Both the position numbers and the translations under genes were made by a program. A stretch of 64,000 nt of DNA from Ypsolopha sequella. Taxonomy: Eukaryota > Arthropoda > Insecta > Lepidoptera > Ypsolophidae. The DNA is taken from positions 14,864,201-14,928,200 of the forward strand of contig OW204001.1 in the NCBI GenBank assembly GCA_934047225.1, in the 5' to 3' direction. Shown here piece after piece: positions 50,550 through 59,500 of this stretch. How positions within the stretch are numbered: the stretch's first letter is position 1; each line of letters starts with the position of its first letter. The notes under the pieces were generated by a model. That model worked only from the letters and a program-made list of their open reading frames with translations, was not told where the DNA came from and did not search any database.

Positions 50550-53500
50550 CTGTAATAAAAATAAAACAAATTAATAATAAATAAGCTAGCTCTAAAATAG
50601 TTAATTTAAATACTTTAATTTTAAATACCTTAAAATTTTAAATACTTTAATTTTTTTAAATATTTCACATTTTACCCGTCAATTTTAATCTTAACAAAAA
50701 AATAGAACACGTTACAATTTTACAAAAAATTAAAAGTTGGCAAGTGTTAGGCTTACGTTTTAATAAAATGACACACGCAAGTGTAAAATATACAGTACAA
50801 AGCACGCAAGCTAACGTTGCTGGTGTCTATCAATCTATCTTAAATAATCCTAGGTCTAAAGATCTCTGAACCAGGCCTTTTGATTGCTTTACTTTACCAA
50901 CTGAGCTATCCAGCGGGTCTACCGCGTAATTCTGATTTTCATCAACATCAACTTGAGATTGGAATTTACGTGCGAGCGAAAGAGATGGCATGTTAGGCGG
51001 GCGTCGTCGCACGCACGTAGAATTTCAATCTCAAGTTGACGTTGATGAAAATCAGAATTACGCGGTAGACCCGCAGATCGCAATACAACACGCAACCTAC
51101 TCTTGTGCTATTCCATGATCTTCACATAAAGATTTAATTTCATTATGCATTAATGATTGCGGGCCGAATGGATTGTCCCATCCAGAAATTTTAGATGGAA
51201 CGATCCATTGGGTTATTTAAATAATCAATTTTATTCATCATGTTCACTTTGTTTTACTAACCTGGGGCTCTACCGCGTAATTCTCATTTGTATCAACTTC
51301 AAGCAAATGCATGCGAAATTCAACGCGTGCAAAAGAGATGGCATGTTAGGCGGGCGTCGTCGCACGCACGTCAAATTTCAATCTCAAGTTGATGTTGATG
51401 AAAATGAGAATTACGCGGTAGACCCACTGGTTTTAAGCCTAACACTAACCACCTTAATCAGAAAATAAACAGTCATTTATTTTTTTAAGAGTAATTGTCA
51501 AGCGTCAAAAAATATCCTTATAACCGGATTATAGCATAAATCCTAAAATATAAATTACCTGAATCAGCCTGTGGCGTTTCAGTCTTTATTACTGTAAATT
51601 CTTCCTCATACACCTTCGAATACCCATCTGGCATTGGTTTGTTATCAGCTTCATCATTCACGACAGTTGTACTGTATATCGCGTAGATATTACTTAAGGT
51701 GATGTTTAGATAGTGTTTTTTAAATGCCCCTCCTGTAGTTAAAACTGTAGGTTTCCAAAGGACGAAGGCGCAATATTCGGAGGCAATGTAGGCGGAAAAG
51801 CTGACCCAGGCATCTCTGTGTAATGTGCATTTTATACTACCTGTAACGAAATGCAGACGTGAAAAAGTCGGGAAAATCTGTGAGCCCTTTGAATGGACAG
51901 TCAATAGGGCAATGTAAATATATCTCGTAAACTTGTAGGTCTAAAAACTGACAGGTCAACGTGGAGCCAATCGGTTGCACGAGTTTGGGTTCTGCCAAAA
52001 ACGGAAATAGTTGTAATAGCAAAGTCTGATGCTATCTATCAGTCGCATTCGTCCGCAGCATGTCCGGTAAACAAGTTAATAATTTTGATTATAATAATAT
52101 TATTATTATATGCAGGTACACTTTTCAGTCACAGGCCCATAGGGACCCGGGCATTTGAAAGGCATTCATGGGGCCGAAGCCAACATTGAAGAGGCCTTTG
52201 GTACCATTTAATCTAAATGTGAGATTATTATGTATGTCTTTTCCACATCTCTGGACTATAAAGTCCCGATTTTTGTTTGTGAAAGACATGAAATTTGGCA
52301 CAAAAATTGCAATAATTTGTCCACATATCACGGTGTAAAAAAATATGAAAAATTTGAAATTTGAAAAATTCCAAATCAAAAGTGAGAAAAATAAAAGATA
52401 TTATTCTAAAAATACAACATGGGTATCAAATTGTACATATTAAAAAGCTGATTGTAAAAATATATACATTTACTGGCACTGGTTTTGAGAAATCTTTAAA
52501 AAAACACAAAAATAACTAGGCAATTACAGAAAAACTATAGCGATAAAAAAAATGAGCACAAATCAGAATAAAAAAAGAAGTAAAATAAATAAAAAAAATA
52601 TTTTATAAAAATGCAATATGGGTATCAAAATATTGTAGATATTAAAAAGCTGATTGTGAAATATATAGGCTATATTTAATTGCATCTATTTTGAAAAATC
52701 CTTAAAAAAATGTATGTCCCCCCCTCTCATCTCCAAAACTGGTGGACCAAAAAAAATGAAAAATATCATGGTAATATGTGTTTACGTAAAGATTACAGGA
52801 AAAATAAAGCGGTTGGGAAATTCATAAAAAATTACAGAATTAAATTTAACATCCACAATACGGAACCCTAAGTACGCGAGTCTGACTCGCACTTGGCCGG
52901 TTTTTTTATTAATATAAAATATACTAAAGTTGCTATCAAAATTTCGTTTAACCAGGTGCTAGATACCGTTAAAACCCATCTAATAAAATATAATTGCAGT
53001 CCATATGTCATTCCAAATGGTCAAACCAGGAGAATTCGTGTCGAAAAAGACCTCATTTCAATGAATATTTCTATCGAGCCGAATTTCTCTAATCGCGTTT
53101 CTGTTTAACAGATCCCTAGAAAAAGATTCCAAAAATAATATACTATTTTATCAAAATAATACCTTCTTTACTGAAGTAGATAGTCAAGTTCTAAAAGTGT
53201 CGATTTTTTTTTCCGTAGCGCCTTAGCAATTTTAATTGACATATGTGTGGCGGCAAGTGGCGATTAAGGGGATATGGAAGAGTGAAGAGTGGTGTATGAA
53301 ATAAAGCACAAATTACATCCACAATACATTGCCAGAACCTGTTGACTTTTACAGGGGATCTAAAAAGGCCGACTTGGATGAATCATAAAATGATTTGAAA
53401 ATAGAATAGAGTCAGAGTTTTTTCATGCGTGCAAAAGAGACGGCATTAGAACAGAATCATAATGTGAATCATGCAAAACGGCCTTTTTAGAGGACCAGTA

Positions 53501-56500
53501 CGGCAGCTGTGTGTATCCCGCCTACCTCACAACACTATTCCCAAAAGTTTATAACATTCATTTACCAGTTAAATGAACTAACCACTAGAATCCCTCAAGA
53601 TGATGAGAGGGTCTATAGCAGATCTATCAACAGCCTCCACAAATGCCGTGACCACCTGAGCCTTCCGCCGTCGCAAGTGACCAGCCAGGGCTTGCTGTTT
53701 GATGTTCTTTACTGAGTCTACTGTGCCAAGGTCCCAACTGTGTATGTCTTGTTGAAGCCGCTCCCACAATGGTGATGCAAAAACATCTCTCAGATTGTTT
53801 TGTGAGAAGTCTATATCCTGTAATTAATAAATTGAATAACTCTTTTCAAGGTGTTTTTGATCTGAAAAATCTTATATAAACATGTATAATTAAAAAAAAA
53901 CACTGAATCACGCTATTGTTTCTTCAATGGGGACGGCCAGTTCCCTAGGAACAAGCAGGACGTAATCACTGGAATTACCCATCCGATTTGGAATGGTTTC
54001 GATAAGACTACTAAAAACACTCTATCAAGTCACCTTTCAAAACAAAAAAACTAAAGCAAAATCGGTTCATCCAGTTGGGAGCTACGATGCCATAGATTGA
54101 CATTCGTCAAATTTATAACACCCCTCTGTTTGCTTTCGGGGTTAAAAATATTTTTTTCTGTGTATGAGGTAATTGGGATAGGTAATTGGAATTGGGATTT
54201 ATTCAACCGGTACTAATATTTCTGTCAAATTGCAATCACCATGAATGCAGGTGGACAAAAGTTCCCAGTGACCATACTATATTAAAAAAACAATAATAAT
54301 AATAATACAAAATTCTTTATTGCACTTATAAATATAGTACACAACACGAACTTAAGGCGCTCTTATCCCAGAAGAGTGACTCTCTGTCTTTTTCTTTACG
54401 TGTAAGGAGTAAAGAAAATAACCACACTTTCGTACTTTTTCGTTGTTTTTATCGGTTTTTTCGAACTATATTGCGTATTTTTTTTTGGAAGTTTTAGACG
54501 ATATTTGAAAGTTCAATTTGACTTTGAAATTACTGATTTTGGGATAAGAGCGCCTTAATGCCAATTAGCATTATCTTCCGGTTTACCTTTGGTGATGTGG
54601 ATAAATTAGGGTAGTGCCGGAAAAGATGATAAAATGATAATTAAATAGGTACAAGTTTATAAGTAACTCAATATAAAAAAGTTAATAGTTAACACAATAT
54701 TAAAAACCGTTACTTACCAAGCAATATCAATATTATATATATATATATATATATATATTTCCATACAATAAATACATATTAATATATTGATACACATTTA
54801 AGACAAAACTCTAAACTCATGCAAAAGAAGAAACAAAAAACCTGATTAAATAGTTTGCGTTTTAAGAAAGTGCTGATGAACTCTATTTTTATTTAACATA
54901 TGTATAAACATGTATGTATACCTGTGATAACAACTCCATTTGACAAATATTTTCATCTGTGCTCTCTTCAAGTGTGCCTGTCAACAACCCAGCAGGACCA
55001 GGAAACTTCCTCTTACTATTTGTATCAAAGAATGAATTTATAATTTTTCGTTTAGCATGTTTTGGTGATAATACTTCTGGCATTTTAAATGTATTTTCTA
55101 TTACACTACTCTGGCTTCCCTGAGATATCAAATTGTTACTTGTTATCTCTATATCTTTAAGTGGCGATTTGGTTTCTTTTTTACGGTTTTCATTGGTTAT
55201 GGTGCTGCTATCTTCCAAGATGTTTGGAAGTCCAGGAAAGTTGAACTGTGATAATACCTGGAAACACAGAGATACAAAATTTGTTTAAGTAATAAATTTA
55301 CTTTTACTTGTGTATTCATATTGTTTATTTGCATAATAACACCAGATGTTCACGCTAAAAACAGCGTGACGTCAGCGCATGCGCAGATAAGCAACTCGCG
55401 ACAGAATCGAGTCGCGCGCTGAGCGCTGCTCACTCAGTCTGTTCGGATCGGCGAGCCTCTCTAGGCGCACGCGCGCGCGCCCGCGCAGCCGACAGCTCTA
55501 AACAATAGACATTCGCGTCAGCACAAACAATTATCGCGTACCTAAAGTGTAGTGTAATTACAAGTGCTGTGTACATCACTCAAACCAGGACATTCAATAC
55601 ATCCCTGCACAGACGCCAGCTCAACTAGCCAACAAGAAGGCTCAGCACGTCACCGCATCTCCTGTCGGCCCATCGAGAACAACATTCCAAAGCAAGGTCA
55701 GTCAGTTTACCCACAATCTTTTTCTTATCCTGTCTACTCTCCCACTCAAATTCCATCAGCTCTGCATCCTGTAGCCAGCGGCTACATTTTTGGTCCTTCG
55801 GCCGGATCGAATTCTGGTCCTTACAGTCCATTTTCACAATTTTGGCCCTTCAAACCGCTACTGAACCAGCCCCCGTCGATTTATTACAGTCCATTTTCAA
55901 TCCAGGAAAATTTTTGGTTTATATCACCCCCCGACTATCCCCCGCCGGCCCATAACTTTGTTTTGAACCAGCCCCCGTCGATTTACTACAGTCCATTTTC
56001 ACCCGGTTACATATTTTGCCCCCTTTCCCGGCAAAAAATATTTTGTGGTTTCGAATACCTATCGCGGGTAGATAATTAGAACCGCCGCCTGGAACATTCC
56101 ATTTATCGGTTAGAACCGACCCCCCCACGCCCCTTTACAGAATAACTCATTTTCATCACGGTTGTAATTATTGTTCAGCTCAGATAATATAATTATATCC
56201 ATTCGGCCCAATTGTTTATTACAGTCCACTATATTTCTTTATTAAACCCCCCCCGTCACTTCCAGGGATTAATTATCAGCCCTTATAAACCCCATACGTA
56301 AAATTAATTAAACTCAAAGTCAGCATTTTGCTCAACATTTTTTACATGTAATTCCCGACCCAATCTTTTCAAATGTTCTCGAAGTGATTCAACTTTGCTC
56401 GTAAATACATAGTTCACATTTTAGTTTCATATCGTGTTACAACGTTTTGAGTACCTACACTTCACTTTGTTTTCTATCGCGCGAAGAGGTGCAAATCTAC

Positions 56501-59500
56501 CCACTGTCAAAGATAGTTCTCGTATCTTGCGAGATATTTTTTTGTGAGAGTATAAATTCGCTTTATTTCGTGCATATACATACGTATTACGTATATTACT
56601 AAAGCGTGATTTCAAGGCAAATAACATAAAAGTGAACAGGTTCATCAGCCCTTTTCGATATTTTTGTGTTGCGGTAATCTCACGTCGCAGTAATATATTG
56701 CCGGACCGTTTATTTGTGTTATTGTCTGCTTTTTTTACCCGGGTATATATATATAGCACAAATATAGTAAACAATTTGTTTTTTTTCTCTTCTCATCTCT
56801 GATCTTATTGTTAATGGTACACATATAGGGTGTTCCACGTTGGTACAGCTCATATACAGGTTGTTTTTAAAAAAAAAAAATTTTTTCTCTCTCTTTCGTG
56901 TTTATTTTCCGTGTTCCGTTTTTTCGGCCCGCGCAAGTTACAAGCTATCCGCACGTTGGAGTTGGTAGCGCTCAAGTTTTTAATAACTCATTTTCACATA
57001 TAGTCACACTCATCACACATTCAATCAGCACATACACACTCAACTCATTTTCACTCACACATTCAATCAGCACATACACACTCAGCTCATTTTCACTCAC
57101 ACATTCAATCAGCACATATAGACACACTCAGCTCATTTTCACTCACACATTCACTCATCAGATACACATTCAGCTCATTTTTCACTCAATGAAACCAGCA
57201 CTCAGTCATCACACACACACTCATCACATACACACTCAGTTCATTTTCACTCAATGACTCCAGCTCCAACAGAGAATTCTTGTAACTCCGCACAACGTGT
57301 AGTGAACGTCACTAACACACCAATAATAGCAGACGTACATGGTCAATTTCACTCAGCACGAGCCCTGTTAGGTTTTATCTCACGTCGCGGTACTCTAGTT
57401 CTCATTCGCTCAGAGTCGGCACAAGCTGTGTAGGTGCTAGGGATCAACTCATTGAAGTTCAGAACTTCCTCGGGTCAAACAATGATGCAATCACTCACCA
57501 GCTCGCGAATCAGCACATAACTTGGTTCGGCGCTCTGCACGAAATAATACTCAACTCAAGACCCCTCTGCCCGATTTTATCCGATCCTACGGACTTTGAC
57601 CCTCTCACGGCCGGACATTTCATTATTGGTCGTCCGCTCACCGCTCTACCTGAGCAGTCTTTTTACGACAGACCCATATCTGTTCTTAAACGCTTTCAGC
57701 TCATTCAAGCGCTCTCTCAGCGCTTTTGGATTCTCTGGTCCAGATCCTACCTCCATACCCTGCAAACCCGCTCCAATCAGCTCTCCCCTTCCTCCCCTCC
57801 TCAAGTGGGTGAACTGGTCCTCATCAAAGAGGATGACCTGCCTCCGCTCCAATGGAAGTTGGGGAGAATTCTCCGCACAATGCCTGGCAAGGATGGAGTG
57901 ATCCAAGTTGTGGATCTGGACACAGCCCATGGAGCCGCAGCCCCGGCCCCCCCAGGATGTTCACGCTAAAAACAGCGTGACGTCAGCGCATGCGCAGATA
58001 AGCAACTCGCGACAGAATCGAGTCGCGCGCTGAGCGCTGCTCACTCAGTCTGTTCGGATCGGCGAGCCTCTCTAGGCGCACGCGCGCGCGCCCGCGCAGC
58101 CGACAGCTCTAAACAATAGACATTCGCGTCAGCACAAACAATTATCGCGTACCTAAAGTGTAGTGTAATTACAAGTGCTGTGTACATCACTCAAACCAGG
58201 ACATTCAATACATCCCTGCACAGACGCCAGCTCAACTAGCCAACAAGAAGGCTCAGCACGTCACCGCATCTCCTGTCGGCCCATCGAGAACAACATTCCA
58301 AAGCAAGGTCAGTCAGTTTACCCACAATCTTTTTCTTATCCTGTCTACTCTCCCACTCAAATTCCATCAGCTCTGCATCCTGTAGCCAGCGGCTACACCA
58401 GAAGTGGTAGGTATACAAATCAATTTAAAATAAACCAAATCTTACAAAAAAATAGATATCACAACATCATTACCTAGGTACATTTACACAATTATTGTAC
58501 CTAACTAAGTATATTAAATTGGTAAAAATGTCAATATAAAATTACAATGAAATTAAATAAATAATGTGTAATTTTATAATTCTAATTAATTTAAAAATAA
58601 GTCCTCAAATATATTACATCATGTACAATTAGTGAAACACTATTATGTCTTAATTAAGCAGTAAAAAAATTCAATCAAGGTATAAAATGATTTAAGTATC
58701 TAATAAGTAAAGCTTTAAGTACCTACCTAGTTTTATTTTAAAGGTTTTTAGGTTTTCATTTTTTAATATATTTTCGCTTAATAGCCTGGGTGCCAGCCTG
58801 GTAAGCTTGTTTCGAGGTATGAATAAAATGTTTTCGATGCCTTTGACAGCTTATGTTATATAGATTTCAGATCCAATTGATGCCACACTGTAAAACTTGA
58901 GCAATTCCAGCTATGATTTTTTTGTATGGACTTTTTTTATTAGTTTTTCTGGAACCTACCGTGTGGGTTATCAAATGAAAGGGCTTTATGAGCTGATTGT
59001 AAAAATGTACTACTTACACCATTACACTTCAGCCAGCTGTTTTATGAATGATAAACAAAACAAACATTTTCAACACATTCCAAGTTTGGGCTCCTTTAGG
59101 TAGGCTGAAGGATTTTTTGTGAAACATAAGTGCTTTTATAACGTTAGACAAGAGGATATTACTTTTACAATCAGCTCATAAAGCCCTTTCATTTGATACA
59201 CCACTAGATGGGTTTCAGACAAGATAATTTAAAAAGTCCATACAAAAAAATATGTCATCATAGCTGGCAAATGCACCAGATGAGAGATATAGGCATCAAT
59301 TGGATCTGAAATCTACGTAACATACGAGGGGAGGCTGAAAAGTAATCTACCTAACTATGAAAGAAAAGACGTAACTGGATAGTTTATTTTTATTTTTCTA
59401 TATAGTCCCCTGCTAATAAAATGCACTTATAACATTTTTCAAATATTGAATTTAAGCCATTAAAAAAAAAGTTTTTCGGTTTGTCGTCAAAATAGTCAGA

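Larger units (their letters stand above)
55347..58397 (+). mobile_element. Non-autonomous BEL-like LTR element, 3,051 bp
   Basis: Two 440 bp LTRs (TGTTCACG ... GGCTACA) that look identical, with a 5 bp target duplication CCAGA (55342-55346, 58398-58402). The interior has lost nearly all of gag-pol; only the end of a BEL polyprotein remains at 57490-57950, along with low-complexity tracts. It lies antisense to HROB in intron 1. Confidence 0.9.

Noticed and set aside
51157..51468. 103-codon frame near HROB intron 4
   Set aside because: Runs through foldback arms; no motif, and no phase relation to HROB exons.
55564..56079. 171-codon Pro/Ser/Tyr-rich frame
   Set aside because: It starts inside an LTR and runs into repeated cagcccccgtcgat units; the other LTR has the same start with a different continuation. 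Not a gene.
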